Positions 46,380 to 54,939 of a stretch of 64,000 nt of DNA are shown piece by piece. The stretch spans positions 1,798,001 through 1,862,000 of the forward strand of contig NZ_WMDZ01000001.1 of NCBI RefSeq assembly GCF_021735935.1, written 5' to 3'. The stretch's first letter is position 1; each line of letters begins with the position of its first letter. Under the pieces are notes generated by a model, which did no database searches, was not told the DNA's origin, and was given only the letters and a program-made list of their open reading frames with translations. The DNA is from Sulfitobacter sp. M39 (GTDB taxonomy: Bacteria > Pseudomonadota > Alphaproteobacteria > Rhodobacterales > Rhodobacteraceae). A program made the translations under genes and the position numbers.

Positions 46380-47374
46380 AGCTTGCCGCCCACCATCAGC
46401 GCCACATCCACCAGACGGTGCGCATAGCCCATTTCATTGTCATACCACGCATAGATTTTGACCTGCGTGCCATTCACCACCATCGTAGATGGCGCATCCA
46501 CGATCCCGCTGCGGGTGTCATTGGTGTAATCCGACGACACAAGCGGGCGTTCCTCAAAGCCCAGAATGCCCTTTAGCGACCCCTCGGCGGCGGTTTTGAA
46601 CAGGGCGTTGACCTCTTCCGCGGTCGTCTCACGCTCAAGCTCGAATACGCAATCGGTGATCGACGCGTTCAGCAGGGGTACCCGCACGGCGTGACCGTTC
46701 AGCTTGCCGGTCAGCTCCGGATAGATCAGCGTGATCGCCGTGGCCGACCCCGTGGTGGTGGGGATCAGGTTGGTCAGCGCGGAACGCGCGCGGCGCATGT
46801 CTTTGGCGGGGCGGTCCACGATGGTTTGCGTGTTGGTCACGTCATGGATCGTGGTGATCGATCCGTGTTTGATCCCGATCCCTTCCAGCAGCACTTTGAC
46901 GACGGGGGCGAGGCAGTTGGTGGTGCAGCTCGCCGCGGTGACGATGCTGTGCGTGGCAGGATCATAGCTGTCGTCGTTCACGCCATAGACGATATTCGCC
47001 GTCGGCCCGTCCTTGACGGGGGCGGAGACAACAACCTTTTTCACGCCCGCCTTGAAATAGGGGGCAAGCTTGGCCTCTGTCTTGAACGCGCCGGTGCAGT
47101 CGATCACCACATCCACACCGTCAAGCGGCAGGTCAGTGATCGACTTAGTGCTGGTCACGGGGATACGCGTGCCGTCGATGGTGATCGCGTTATCCTCTGC
47201 GCTGAAGGTCGCGGGCCAGCGCCCGTGGACGGAATCAAACTCCAGCAAATGGGCGTGCATCTCGGGGTCGCCAACCGCGTCGTTGATAAAGGCGATCTTG
47301 GCCCCCTGTTCCAGCAAGGGCCGCAGGGCGAGTTTTCCGATGCGGCCAAGGCCGTTCAAAGCATAGGTTGTCAT
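46376..47374 (-). CDS. ArsJ-associated glyceraldehyde-3-phosphate dehydrogenase
   Basis: 332 residues. The NAD-binding [15 protein letters not shown] is near residue 6 and the catalytic Cys is in AASCTTNC near residue 149; the catalytic His follows in the TIHDVTNTQ region. Here it acts in arsenic detoxification, making 1-arseno-3-phosphoglycerate for ArsJ, rather than in glycolysis. The reason is its position between ArsR-ArsC and ArsJ with a 4-base overlap to ArsJ. It starts 6 bases after the ArsR-ArsC stop, with AGGATAAACC as the ribosome site. Confidence 0.93.
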   Translation of the reverse strand: MTTYALNGLGRIGKLALRPLLEQGAKIAFINDAVGDPEMHAHLLEFDSVHGRWPATFSAEDNAITIDGTRIPVTSTKSITDLPLDGVDVVIDCTGAFKTEAKLAPYFKAGVKKVVVSAPVKDGPTANIVYGVNDDSYDPATHSIVTAASCTTNCLAPVVKVLLEGIGIKHGSITTIHDVTNTQTIVDRPAKDMRRARSALTNLIPTTTGSATAITLIYPELTGKLNGHAVRVPLLNASITDCVFELERETTAEEVNALFKTAAEGSLKGILGFEERPLVSSDYTNDTRSGIVDAPSTMVVNGTQVKIYAWYDNEMGYAHRLVDVALMVGGKL

Positions 47375-47380
47375 GATGGT

Positions 47381-48223
47381 TTATCCTGTGGTCACTGGGT
47401 CGGCGCCGATGGCATCGACCCGTTTTTGCAAGGCAGCGCGGTCCAGCGCTTCGAAAGGCAGGGCGGTAAAGGCCAGCAGCCGGTTGTGCAGCGCGCCATA
47501 TGTCTGTTGAAAGGCCAGCCGGCGTTCCGCTTCTGTCCCTTCGGCTTTGACGGGATCGGGCATGCCCCAATGGCCTGACACGGGCTGGCCGGGCCAGGTG
47601 GGGCATTCCTCGTTCGCGGCGTGGTCGCAGACGGTAAAGACGAAATCCATCTGCGGCGCGTCGTCGGTCTGGAACTCAGAGATATGTTTGGACCGCAGCG
47701 CGTCGATGCTGTGGCCCTTGGCTTGCAGCATCTCGACCGCAAGGGGGTTAAGCTCGGACCGGGGCAGGGTGCCCGCGGAATAGGCGGTGAACCGGTCGCC
47801 CGCCATGTCCCGCAGGATCGTCTCTGCAAAGATGGAACGGGCGGAGTTGCCGGTACATACGAAAAGCACGTTGAACTTTGTCTGGGTCATCATCTGCGTC
47901 CTGTTAATGAGGTCAGAGAACGGGGGCGGGCAGAGGTCGGCGCGCCCCCGACAACAATCCACGAACAACCCCGATACGACCTCGCCCGCCGCATCAAGGT
48001 TGACAGTGTACAGCAGCCGCGTCCCGTCGCGCCGCTGCGAGATCAGCCCGACTTGTGTCAGCGCCGACAGATATACCGACGCTGTGCTGGATTTCAGCGC
48101 CAGCACCTGCGCGATTTCCCCCGCAGGCAAGGCATCGGGATAGCGCCGCATCAGCAGGCGAAACACGGCCAGGCGCTGCGGGTGGCTAAGGGTGGCGAGT
48201 CGATCCGTGAGTAGTGATTCCAT
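47381..48223 (-). CDS. ArsR-type repressor fused to arsenate reductase ArsC
   Basis: 280 residues in one uninterrupted frame. Residues 1-90 are an ArsR/SmtB winged helix (LSHPQRLAVFRLLMRR and SSTASVYLSALTQVGLIS). Cysteines C90, C91 and C98 (DCCRGRADLC) follow the wing and resemble the As(III) site of AfArsR-type repressors rather than the E. coli CVC motif. Residues about 115-260 are the thioredoxin-coupled LMW-phosphatase-type reductase, with VCTGNSARS (catalytic Cys), VCDHAANEECP (second and third Cys) and SGHWGMPDP. An ATG pair near 47896-47891 with AGGACG before it could give a separate ArsC. First gene of the operon. Confidence 0.9.
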   Translation of the reverse strand: MESLLTDRLATLSHPQRLAVFRLLMRRYPDALPAGEIAQVLALKSSTASVYLSALTQVGLISQRRDGTRLLYTVNLDAAGEVVSGLFVDCCRGRADLCPPPFSDLINRTQMMTQTKFNVLFVCTGNSARSIFAETILRDMAGDRFTAYSAGTLPRSELNPLAVEMLQAKGHSIDALRSKHISEFQTDDAPQMDFVFTVCDHAANEECPTWPGQPVSGHWGMPDPVKAEGTEAERRLAFQQTYGALHNRLLAFTALPFEALDRAALQKRVDAIGADPVTTG

Positions 48224-48245
48224 ATTTCATGAATATGTGAAATAT
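48222..48245. promoter_or_regulatory. Candidate ArsR operator overlapping the fusion gene start
   Basis: A 24-base dyad, ATATTTCA-TGAATATG-TGAAATAT, with perfect 8-bp arms overlaps the first codon of the arsR-arsC fusion. ArsR-family repressors bind imperfect AT-rich dyads of this size. It also fits a promoter whose -10 lies in this AT-rich spot. Confidence 0.7.
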
Positions 48246-48418
48246 AGATTAGGCGTCAACACCTCTATTCGATCCCGCCAAAGGTTTTTTGCCGCGGGGG
48301 TGCGTTCTTGGTGACGTGGCGTTTCAGGGGCAGGGTGTCTTGCGCGCCCTTGGCTTTGCGGGCATCGATTGGGAAACAGCGCGCCCGCGCGCGGTGACAG
48401 ACGCATAAAGGACCCGAC

Positions 48419-49222
48419 ATGACAGATGTGACCCTGGCCGAGGTATTGGCCACAGCAGAGCAGGACGGCACCGCGCCGCGCTATCAGGTGCCAGAGAATT
48501 GGGCGCAGGGGCGTACGGCCTTTGGCGGATTTACCGGTGCCTTGCTGGTCAATGCGGCCCGTCGGGACCGCCCCGATCTGCCCGCGCTGCGGTCGGCGCT
48601 GATCAACTTTACCGCGCCCGTGTCGCAGCCGCCCACGATCCATGCAGAGGTGCTGCGCGAAGGGCGCAACATCACCACCATCGCCACCCGCGCTAAAATC
48701 GACGGCAAGGTCGCGGCGACGGGCACGTTTTCTTTCGGGCATGCGCAGGAAAGCCAGTTGAGCGTAGGCCATACCGCGCCCGCCGCGCCCCAAGGGCCGG
48801 ACGACACGCCCTCTTACTTCCCACCCGCGCTGAAACGCCCGCCGGTGCGGTTCTTTGTCAACTTCGAGGTCAAGCTGATAGAGGGGAGCCTGCCGTTCTC
48901 CGGTGCCGATCGCGGCTATGTCCGGATCTGGGCGCGGCACCGCGATCCGGCGATGTGGGGGACGCTTGAGGGGCTGATCGCCATTGGCGACGTGCTACCC
49001 CCTGCGGCCTTCCCGATGATGACGCGGCCGGGGCCAAACTCGTCAATGAACTGGATCATCAACCTGTTGTCCGATCACGCCAATACCCGCGACGGCTGGT
49101 ATATGATGGAGACGCAGCTGACCGCCGGCAACGGCGGCTATAGCTCTCAGGTGATGCGGGTCTGGAATACGGATGGGGATATGGTCGCAGACGGCATGCA
49201 GTCGGTGATCATCTTCGCCTGA
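48419..49222 (+). CDS. Acyl-CoA thioesterase-like protein
   Basis: 267 residues with two hotdog-like halves. The N-terminal TAFGGFTGALLVNAARRD resembles the TesB/4HBT-3 family, and the second half contains the MNWIINLLSDHANTRDGWYM region with the conserved Asp-like position. It would hydrolyse acyl-CoA esters. There is no informative neighbour (arsenic genes upstream and biotin genes downstream). The ATG at 48419 follows AAAGGACCCGAC. A bidirectional hairpin separates it from bioB. Confidence 0.8.
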   Translation: MTDVTLAEVLATAEQDGTAPRYQVPENWAQGRTAFGGFTGALLVNAARRDRPDLPALRSALINFTAPVSQPPTIHAEVLREGRNITTIATRAKIDGKVAATGTFSFGHAQESQLSVGHTAPAAPQGPDDTPSYFPPALKRPPVRFFVNFEVKLIEGSLPFSGADRGYVRIWARHRDPAMWGTLEGLIAIGDVLPPAAFPMMTRPGPNSSMNWIINLLSDHANTRDGWYMMETQLTAGNGGYSSQVMRVWNTDGDMVADGMQSVIIFA

Positions 49223-49249
49223 CGCCACGCAGTCGCCCGATATGATAAT

Positions 49250-49279
49250 CCCGGCCCGAGGATCTCGGGCCGGGCTTTT
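49250..49279. terminator. Bidirectional terminator between the thioesterase gene and bioB
   Basis: CCCGGCCCGAG-GATC-TCGGGCCGGG gives an 11-bp stem with a tiny loop, then CTTTTG. It lies between convergent genes. Confidence 0.8.
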
Positions 49280-49298
49280 GCACGTGTCAGGGGCGGAT

Positions 49299-50282
49299 CT
49301 ACTGTGCCGCCATCTCTGCCGAACTGGACGCGGGCTTCGCGTGTGCCACATGCATGCCGAGCCGTTGCAGAAGGTCGTTGTCCTTCCATGTGGCGGGGTT
49401 TTCGGTGGTCAGCAACTGGTTGCCCACAAAGATCGAATTCGCACCCGCCAGAAAGCACAGCGATTGCAGCTCGTCGCTCATCCCGGTGCGCCCTGCGGAG
49501 AGACGCACGACCGAGGCGGGCATCAGGATACGCGCCAAGGCCACGAGCCGGACCAGCGCAAAAGGGTCGACCTTTTCGGATTTTCCCTGCACCGGCACGC
49601 CTTTGACCGCGTTCCACAGGTTCACCGGCACGCTGTCTGGGTGGCTGGGCAGCGTGGCGAGGGTGACCAGCATGCTGATCCGGTCCGCTTCTGCCTCGCC
49701 CATGCCAAGGATACCGCCGCAGCAGACCTTGATCCCGCCCTTGCGCACATGTTCCACCGTCTCAAGGCGGTCTTCCATCGTGCGGGTCGAGGCGATCTCG
49801 GCGTAATACTCGGGCGAGGTATCGATGTTGTGGTTGTAGAAATCGAGCCCGGCCTCCTTAAGCTTGGTCACCTGCTCGGGCGACAGCATCCCCAGCGTCA
49901 TGCAGGTCTCGAGCCCCAGATCGGCCACGCCGCGCACCATATCGGTCAGCTTGTCCATGTCGCGGTCCTTGGGGCTGCGCCATGCAGCCCCCATGCAGAA
50001 CCGCTGCGCGCCCGCATCCTTGGCACGTTTGGCGGCGGCGATGACCTCCTGCGCGCCCATCAGTTTGGTCGCTTTGACGCCGGTGTCGTAATGCGCCGAT
50101 TGCGAACAATAGCCGCAATCCTCGGGGCAGCCGCCGGTCTTGATGCTCAGCAAGCTGGCGGTTTCGATCGCCGTGGGGTCGAAATGCGCACGGTGCAGCG
50201 TTTGCGCCTGATGGATCAGGTCGGGGAAGGGCAGCGCGTGGATCGCTGCCGCTTCGTCAACGGTCCAGTCCGTGCGGATCAT
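49299..50282 (-). CDS. bioB: Biotin synthase
   Basis: Radical-SAM enzyme inserting sulfur into dethiobiotin; 327 residues. The [4Fe-4S] ligands C52, C56 and C59 are in GCPEDCGYC. Further conserved parts are [12 protein letters not shown] and [14 protein letters not shown], the region holding the second cluster Arg. The ATG at 50282 overlaps the bioY stop by 4 bases. No bioFDA genes are in view, so a full pathway cannot be judged here. Confidence 0.96.
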   Translation of the reverse strand: MIRTDWTVDEAAAIHALPFPDLIHQAQTLHRAHFDPTAIETASLLSIKTGGCPEDCGYCSQSAHYDTGVKATKLMGAQEVIAAAKRAKDAGAQRFCMGAAWRSPKDRDMDKLTDMVRGVADLGLETCMTLGMLSPEQVTKLKEAGLDFYNHNIDTSPEYYAEIASTRTMEDRLETVEHVRKGGIKVCCGGILGMGEAEADRISMLVTLATLPSHPDSVPVNLWNAVKGVPVQGKSEKVDPFALVRLVALARILMPASVVRLSAGRTGMSDELQSLCFLAGANSIFVGNQLLTTENPATWKDNDLLQRLGMHVAHAKPASSSAEMAAQ

Positions 50283-50836
50283 TGATCACGCCCTTTCAGC
50301 CGCGACAGGCCCGACAGCAGTGTCGCCACCAGCAGCACCTTGACCACATCACCCAGCAGGAAAGGGGTCAGCCCTGCGGCCAGCAGCTTGGGTGCGGGCA
50401 CGAACAGCGCCAGCCACGCCAGACCACCGGCATAGACCACGGTCAGACCCGCCAGCATCGCCAGCACGCGCCCGATCCAGCCGCGCCCCATCGCCAGCCA
50501 GCCGGTCAGACCCGCCGCGACAAGATAGCCCAGCAGATAGCCGCCCGTCGGCCCGACCATATAGCTTAGCCCGATGCCGCGTTCAGGCGTGCCGGAGAAC
50601 ACGGGAAGCCCCGCTGCACCGGCCCCAAGATAGGCCGCCATCGCCGCCAGCCCCAGACGCGGGCCAAGGGTGAGGGCGACTAGAAAGACCGACCACGTGT
50701 GCAGCGTCATGGGCACTGGCCAGAACGGGATCTGGACCTTGGCCCCCAGCGTGATCAGCGCGGCACCGGCCAGCGCGAGGCCAAGCCCCTGCGCGAAGGA
50801 CGGGTTACGGGGTAGGGATGTAATCGCAAGTGCCAT
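50279..50836 (-). CDS. bioY: Biotin transporter S component
   Basis: 185-residue membrane protein of the ECF-type BioY family with about six helices. The motif [20 protein letters not shown] is the family hallmark near residue 87. It takes up biotin, alone or with an ECF module elsewhere. It is the first gene of the bioYB unit; a BioR box lies 73 bases upstream. The overlap with bioB is 4 bases. Confidence 0.95.
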   Translation of the reverse strand: MALAITSLPRNPSFAQGLGLALAGAALITLGAKVQIPFWPVPMTLHTWSVFLVALTLGPRLGLAAMAAYLGAGAAGLPVFSGTPERGIGLSYMVGPTGGYLLGYLVAAGLTGWLAMGRGWIGRVLAMLAGLTVVYAGGLAWLALFVPAPKLLAAGLTPFLLGDVVKVLLVATLLSGLSRLKGRDQ

Positions 50837-50909
50837 CTGGTTTCCTCCGAGTGATAGCTTTCAAGGTCACTCCCAGTAGGACGAAGGATGCGGCGTCTGG
50901 CAATTCAGA

Positions 50910-50919
50910 TTATAGATAA
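50910..50919. promoter_or_regulatory. BioR box upstream of bioY
   Basis: TTATAGATAA is the reverse complement of TTATCTATAA, the consensus known for the alphaproteobacterial biotin repressor BioR. It abuts the bioR stop codon and lies 73 bases before bioY. Confidence 0.9.
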
Positions 50920-51588
50920 TTATCTGAAAAACTCGGAAGTACCTGAACCGCTTTGGTTTTTAAGGGTGCGACTGCGCTTGCCGATCCACCCCACGTGGCG
51001 CGAAAGCGTGGTACAGGCCAGATCCACCTGACCTTTTCGTAACGCGTCGAGGATCAGACGGTGGTCGTGATCGGTGCGGGCTTCCCAATTTGTCCGCCAC
51101 GCCCGCAGAATGAACCGCGCGCTTGCCACTTGCAGGTCGTCAATCGACCGCATCAGCCGAGGCATCTGGCAGGGTTCTAGAATTAATCTGTGAAAACAGC
51201 GGTTTGCCTCTTCCCATTCATGTACATTTTGGGCGCTGTCGCCTTGCAGGTTGGCCTTATGCGCCTTGGCGAGGATATCGGGCGTCAGGTTTGGGGCGGC
51301 GTGCCGCAGGGCGAGCGCTTCGAGGCTGGCGCGCATTTCGGCGACTTCCCGCAGCTCTGCCATATCGAAAAAAGTAACGCGAAATCCGCGTCTTGGCAGG
51401 CTTTCTGCAAGTGATTGTGTCTCGAGCCGGCGGAAGGCTTCACGCACGGGTACATGACTTGCGCCGAATTCCTGCGCGATGTGATCTTGCCGCAACCGCG
51501 CGCCCGGAGCCAACTGCCCCGAGATGATGCGGTCGGCCAGTATACGCGCGATCCGGGCGGAGTGGGTCTCTGATCTAGGTAGGGTCAT
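50920..51588 (-). CDS. bioR: GntR-family biotin regulator BioR
   Basis: 222 residues: N-terminal winged helix of the FadR-subfamily GntR type (LAPGARLRQDHIAQEFGASH and VPVREAFRRLETQSLAES) and a C-terminal FCD ligand domain (about 85-205) with the metal-binding Asp and His residues. BioR represses biotin genes in alphaproteobacteria. The identification rests on the position just upstream of bioY-bioB and on BioR boxes at both ends of the gene. The second box, before its own start, points to self-regulation. Confidence 0.92.
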   Translation of the reverse strand: MTLPRSETHSARIARILADRIISGQLAPGARLRQDHIAQEFGASHVPVREAFRRLETQSLAESLPRRGFRVTFFDMAELREVAEMRASLEALALRHAAPNLTPDILAKAHKANLQGDSAQNVHEWEEANRCFHRLILEPCQMPRLMRSIDDLQVASARFILRAWRTNWEARTDHDHRLILDALRKGQVDLACTTLSRHVGWIGKRSRTLKNQSGSGTSEFFR

Positions 51589-51591
51589 GGA

Positions 51592-51601
51592 TTATAGATA
51601 G
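51592..51601. promoter_or_regulatory. BioR box upstream of bioR
   Basis: TTATAGATAG differs in one base from the box at 50910 and lies 3 bases upstream of the bioR start codon, where it would block expression when bound. Confidence 0.8.
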
Positions 51602-51633
51602 TTTTGACCGCCCCGCTTGTCGAGCGGGTAAAC

Positions 51634-52560
51634 TCAGATCGCCCGCAGCAGCAAACCGCCCGCCAACAGGGCCACACCAAGCCCCGCGGCAAGCTCGATC
51701 AGGGCGGCGATCTGGGCTGCACGGGGGGTGCTCGCCCATCCGGCAAGCACGCCACCGCGCAATGCGCCGGCCCCCAGACCCACAGCGATGGTGATGGTCG
51801 CAGTGCCAAAGGCCATCGCGAAAGCACCGGCAATCCCGACGCCCGCGATCCCCATCTGAAGCGTGATGATCAGCACGAACAGTCCCCCCGTGCATGGGCG
51901 GATCGCGATAGAGCCGATCAGCAGCAGCGTCTCGCGCAGGGTGGTCGCATTTTGAACCTGTTCAGCGGTGGGGCCATGGGCATGGCCGCAGGTGGCGCAG
52001 ATACCGTCGTGATCGTGATCGTGATCGTGATTGTGATGGGTGTCGTGATGATCTTGCGGCGCGGGAAGCGTCGCGCGGAAATGGCGCAGGCCACGCCAGA
52101 ACAGCCACAGCCCGACACAGGCAATCGCGCCGTAGCTGACGGGGGCCATAATCGCCTCTGTCAGCGCAATCATACGCGCGCGCCCCAACTGCAACAGGCT
52201 CACGCCGGTATAGACCAGAGCCACCGCCGTCACGGCCTGACCCAGCGAGGATAACAGCGCAATCACCGACAGGCGCAGCATTGGCACAGCCTTGGCCGCG
52301 CCATAGCCGCCGATCAACACCTTGCCGTGACCGGGGCCTGCGGCATGCACCACGCCATAGGCGAAACAGGCGGACAGCAGGGCGGTTACCGCCTCTGGCT
52401 GGCCCGCACGCACGGCGCGAAGCGAGAGGGCGATGCTGTTTTGAAACGCGCGTTGATGCGCCGCAGCCCATTGCGCGAGCCGGTCAAAGCCGCCGGTCCA
52501 CCACAGTGCGGCAAGGGCGATGACCACGCCCAAGGCGATCACGGTCAGGGCGCGGCGCAT
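51634..52560 (-). CDS. NicO-family nickel/cobalt transporter
   Basis: 308-residue membrane protein of the NicO/RcnA family. The first signature HAAGPGHGK is at residues 72-80. A cytoplasmic or loop stretch of about 25 residues (170-195) is very rich in His and Asp (DHHDTHHNHDHDHDHDG), typical of metal-handling loops. The second signature is in IRPCTGGLFVL near 220. Direction of transport, import or export, is uncertain. The start overlaps the DUF1007 gene end by 16 bases, so the two form a pair. Confidence 0.87.
   Translation of the reverse strand: MRRALTVIALGVVIALAALWWTGGFDRLAQWAAAHQRAFQNSIALSLRAVRAGQPEAVTALLSACFAYGVVHAAGPGHGKVLIGGYGAAKAVPMLRLSVIALLSSLGQAVTAVALVYTGVSLLQLGRARMIALTEAIMAPVSYGAIACVGLWLFWRGLRHFRATLPAPQDHHDTHHNHDHDHDHDGICATCGHAHGPTAEQVQNATTLRETLLLIGSIAIRPCTGGLFVLIITLQMGIAGVGIAGAFAMAFGTATITIAVGLGAGALRGGVLAGWASTPRAAQIAALIELAAGLGVALLAGGLLLRAI
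52009..52038. repeat. GTGATC hexanucleotide repeat inside the NicO gene
   Basis: Three perfect GTGATC units followed by GTGATT and GTGATG (30 bases) encode the Asp-His repeats of the metal-binding loop on the other strand. Such in-frame hexamers can vary in copy number by slippage without breaking the reading frame. Confidence 0.85.
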
Positions 52561-53195
52561 GTCACATTCACCGTCGGTGCCATTTGCGCGCCGATATCCG
52601 GCAGACCCGCGTCGGACGGATCGGTCTGGGCATCAAGCTGGGCAAGCTGTTGTTGCAGCGCCTCCATCGTGGCGGTGACATCGGGCATGGCGACGCGGGC
52701 GCGACAGGTCGGCGCGCGCGTGGTGTCTATTGCGGTCGTGATATCGTAGGCGGTGTAATAGGTCTCATCGTATGGTTTGATGGTGATCGCTGTCCCCGCG
52801 GGGATTGCGGTTTCCAGCGCACGGGTATGCATCGTAGTGATCTGTCCGTTGTCGAACTGCGTCGCAATATCGGTCGGGCCGGACAGCGCGATGGTGTTCG
52901 CTTCGGTGCTGAGGACCAGATCGCCGTTGAACCCGTCGACCCACTGCATGTCAAAGCCGTTCAGCGTCGCAAGCTCCGTTTCCGTGAGCGCCCCGTCGCC
53001 GTCGGCATCAAGGCCCATATCCTCGGTCACCAGCAAGGAATAGAGCGCGTCATATTCCCAGGTCACCCGCACATGGGTCAGTTGCCCTTGATCGTCGGCC
53101 ACAAGCGAGAGCTGCGTGTCGATGAACACATGGGGGTGCGCGGCCAGCGGCGCGGCCCAGAGGGTGAGAACAAAGGGGGCAAGCTGTCGGATCAT
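52545..53195 (-). CDS. DUF1007 family periplasmic protein
   Basis: 216 residues. A signal peptide covers residues 1-19 (MIRQLAPFVLTLWAAPLAA), after which HPHVFID opens the mature protein, with histidines that could bind metal. Residues 63-74 form a textbook EF-hand loop (DADGDGALTETE), suggesting calcium binding. DUF1007 genes are typically next to NicO transporters, as here, where they overlap. The start at 53195 was chosen because the signal peptide begins there. The exact role in metal supply is unknown. Confidence 0.85.
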   Translation of the reverse strand: MIRQLAPFVLTLWAAPLAAHPHVFIDTQLSLVADDQGQLTHVRVTWEYDALYSLLVTEDMGLDADGDGALTETELATLNGFDMQWVDGFNGDLVLSTEANTIALSGPTDIATQFDNGQITTMHTRALETAIPAGTAITIKPYDETYYTAYDITTAIDTTRAPTCRARVAMPDVTATMEALQQQLAQLDAQTDPSDAGLPDIGAQMAPTVNVTCAAP

Positions 53196-53272
53196 AGGGG
53201 GTGTGATACAAGTCTTGGACAGGGGGCGCAATTGCGCGGGCGGCGGATAGGCGCGCTTCCACTCGGCGCGGT

Positions 53273-54007
53273 TTACCCACCCATGCGCCGGCTAAGGTAG
53301 CGTTCAAGCTGGGCCATCGCATCATAGATAAGCACCGCAAAAAGTCCCACGATCAACCCGCCTTGCAGCACATAGGCGGTGTTGTTGGTCAGCAGCCCGG
53401 CGATGATGACTTCGCCAAGGGTGCGCGCGGCAACGGTGGAGCCGATGGTGGCGGTGCCAAGGGCAATAACGACGGACAGGCGGATGCCGGTCAGGATCAC
53501 GGGCAGGGCGAGGGGAAGCTCCACCCGCCACAGGCGTTGCCAGCGGTTCAGCCCCATGCCGCGTGCGGCCTCCATCGTGGCGGGGGGCAGGGTCGACAGG
53601 GCGGTGATCGCATTTTCGAAAATTGGGAGCAGCCCATAAAGAAACAGCGCCACCAGCGTCGGCCCCGCCCCGAACCCCAAGGCAGGCACGGCAAGCGCCA
53701 GCACCGCGACGGGGGGGAAGGTCTGACCGATGTTGGTGATCGTGCGCGACAGCGGCAGGAAGGACGCGCCCACAGGACGGGTGACAAAGATCGCCAGCGT
53801 CACCGCCACCAGCGTCGCCGCAACAGAGGCAAGGGCCACCAGCCCAAGATGGCTGAGCGAGAGCGACAGCAAAGAGCTGCGCGCGTAAATGACCGGTCCG
53901 CCCGCCGGGGCTAGCGGCGCAAAGAGCGGCGCGAACCAATCGGGCCGGAGCACCAGAGCGAGCAGCAGCGCCAGCAAGCAGGCGCGTAGCAGATTGCCCG
54001 CTGTCAT
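53273..54007 (-). CDS. yehW: Betaine-type ABC transporter permease (YehW-like)
   Basis: 244-residue membrane permease with about six segments. The EAA loop is MGLNRWQRLWRVELPLALPV near residues 150-170. The length matches YehW of the YehZYXW system. It is the last gene of a four-gene leftward operon, overlapping the ATPase gene by 4 bases. Glycine betaine or a related osmolyte is the inferred substrate; YehZYXW-type systems are low-affinity and their real role is debated. Confidence 0.85.
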   Translation of the reverse strand: MTAGNLLRACLLALLLALVLRPDWFAPLFAPLAPAGGPVIYARSSLLSLSLSHLGLVALASVAATLVAVTLAIFVTRPVGASFLPLSRTITNIGQTFPPVAVLALAVPALGFGAGPTLVALFLYGLLPIFENAITALSTLPPATMEAARGMGLNRWQRLWRVELPLALPVILTGIRLSVVIALGTATIGSTVAARTLGEVIIAGLLTNNTAYVLQGGLIVGLFAVLIYDAMAQLERYLSRRMGG

Positions 54008-54939
54008 GCGTGTACCTCGGCCCGGGCGCGGATCGCGTCCAGCGTCACGCGGCCGATAATCTTGCCCTTATCGGTGATCGGCACGGCGCTGCGCCCCGTC
54101 CACAGGCAGGCCGACAGCGCGTCGCGTAAATTGGCGTCGCGGGAAAGGGGCGTGCCGCTGGCGGGGCCGTCTTCAATCACCTCAGCCAGCGGGGTCAGGG
54201 ACAGCAGCCGCAGCGGGCGTTCGACATCGCCGACCATATCGGCGACGAAGTCGGTCGCAGGGTGGGTGATGATCTCTGCAGGGGTGGCATGTTGCACCAG
54301 CTTGCCGCCATCCATCACCGCCACGCGGTCGCCCAGACGAATGGCTTCCTCCATATCATGGGTCACGAGGATGATGGTTGAGCCGAGCGCCTGCTGGATG
54401 CGGCGCAGATCCTCTTGCGCGCGGGTGCGGATGATCGGGTCGAGCGCGCCAAAGGGTTCATCCATCAGGATCAGATCAGGGCGCGAGGCGAGGGCTCGTG
54501 CTACGCCGACCCGTTGTTGTTGCCCGCCCGACAGTTCAGAGGGGTAGCGGTGGCGGAATTCTTGCGGTGCCATCGAGAAGAGATCAAGCAGCTCGTCCAC
54601 GCGGGCGTCGATCTTGTCACGGGGCCAGCCCAGCAGTTGCGGCACCGCGCCGATATTGCGCGCGACCGTGTGATGCGGGAACAGCCCGTGCCCCTGAATG
54701 GCATATCCGATCCGCCGCCGCAGGATATGCGGCTTGACGTCGAGCGTTGATTGCCCGTTGATCCGCACCTCTCCCGAGGTGGGCTCTTCCAGCCGGTTGA
54801 TCAGCCGCAAAAGCGTTGTCTTGCCCGAGCCGGAGGTGCCCACGATAACTGTGATCGTACCGGTATCGATGGTCATCGACACGCCATCGACGGCGCGGGC
54901 GCTGTCGTAGATTTTGGTGATATTGTCGATCTCTATCAT
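54004..54939 (-). CDS. yehX: Betaine-type ABC transporter ATPase with CBS region (YehX-like)
   Basis: 311 residues. ATPase domain: Walker A GTSGSGKTT near 36, signature LSGGQQQRVGVARAL, Walker B LILMDEPFGALD. The C-terminal part (about 240-311) matches a CBS-type regulatory region as in OpuA-class ATPases. The start at 54939 (MIEIDNITKIYDS) follows AAGGAG; longer in-frame codons upstream belong to the overlapping permease. Length matches YehX (about 308). Confidence 0.9.
   Translation of the reverse strand: MIEIDNITKIYDSARAVDGVSMTIDTGTITVIVGTSGSGKTTLLRLINRLEEPTSGEVRINGQSTLDVKPHILRRRIGYAIQGHGLFPHHTVARNIGAVPQLLGWPRDKIDARVDELLDLFSMAPQEFRHRYPSELSGGQQQRVGVARALASRPDLILMDEPFGALDPIIRTRAQEDLRRIQQALGSTIILVTHDMEEAIRLGDRVAVMDGGKLVQHATPAEIITHPATDFVADMVGDVERPLRLLSLTPLAEVIEDGPASGTPLSRDANLRDALSACLWTGRSAVPITDKGKIIGRVTLDAIRARAEVHA

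Noticed and set aside
52009..52038. Hexamer repeat as a possible CRISPR or integration feature
   Set aside because: Units are 6 bases long without spacers and lie in frame inside the NicO gene.
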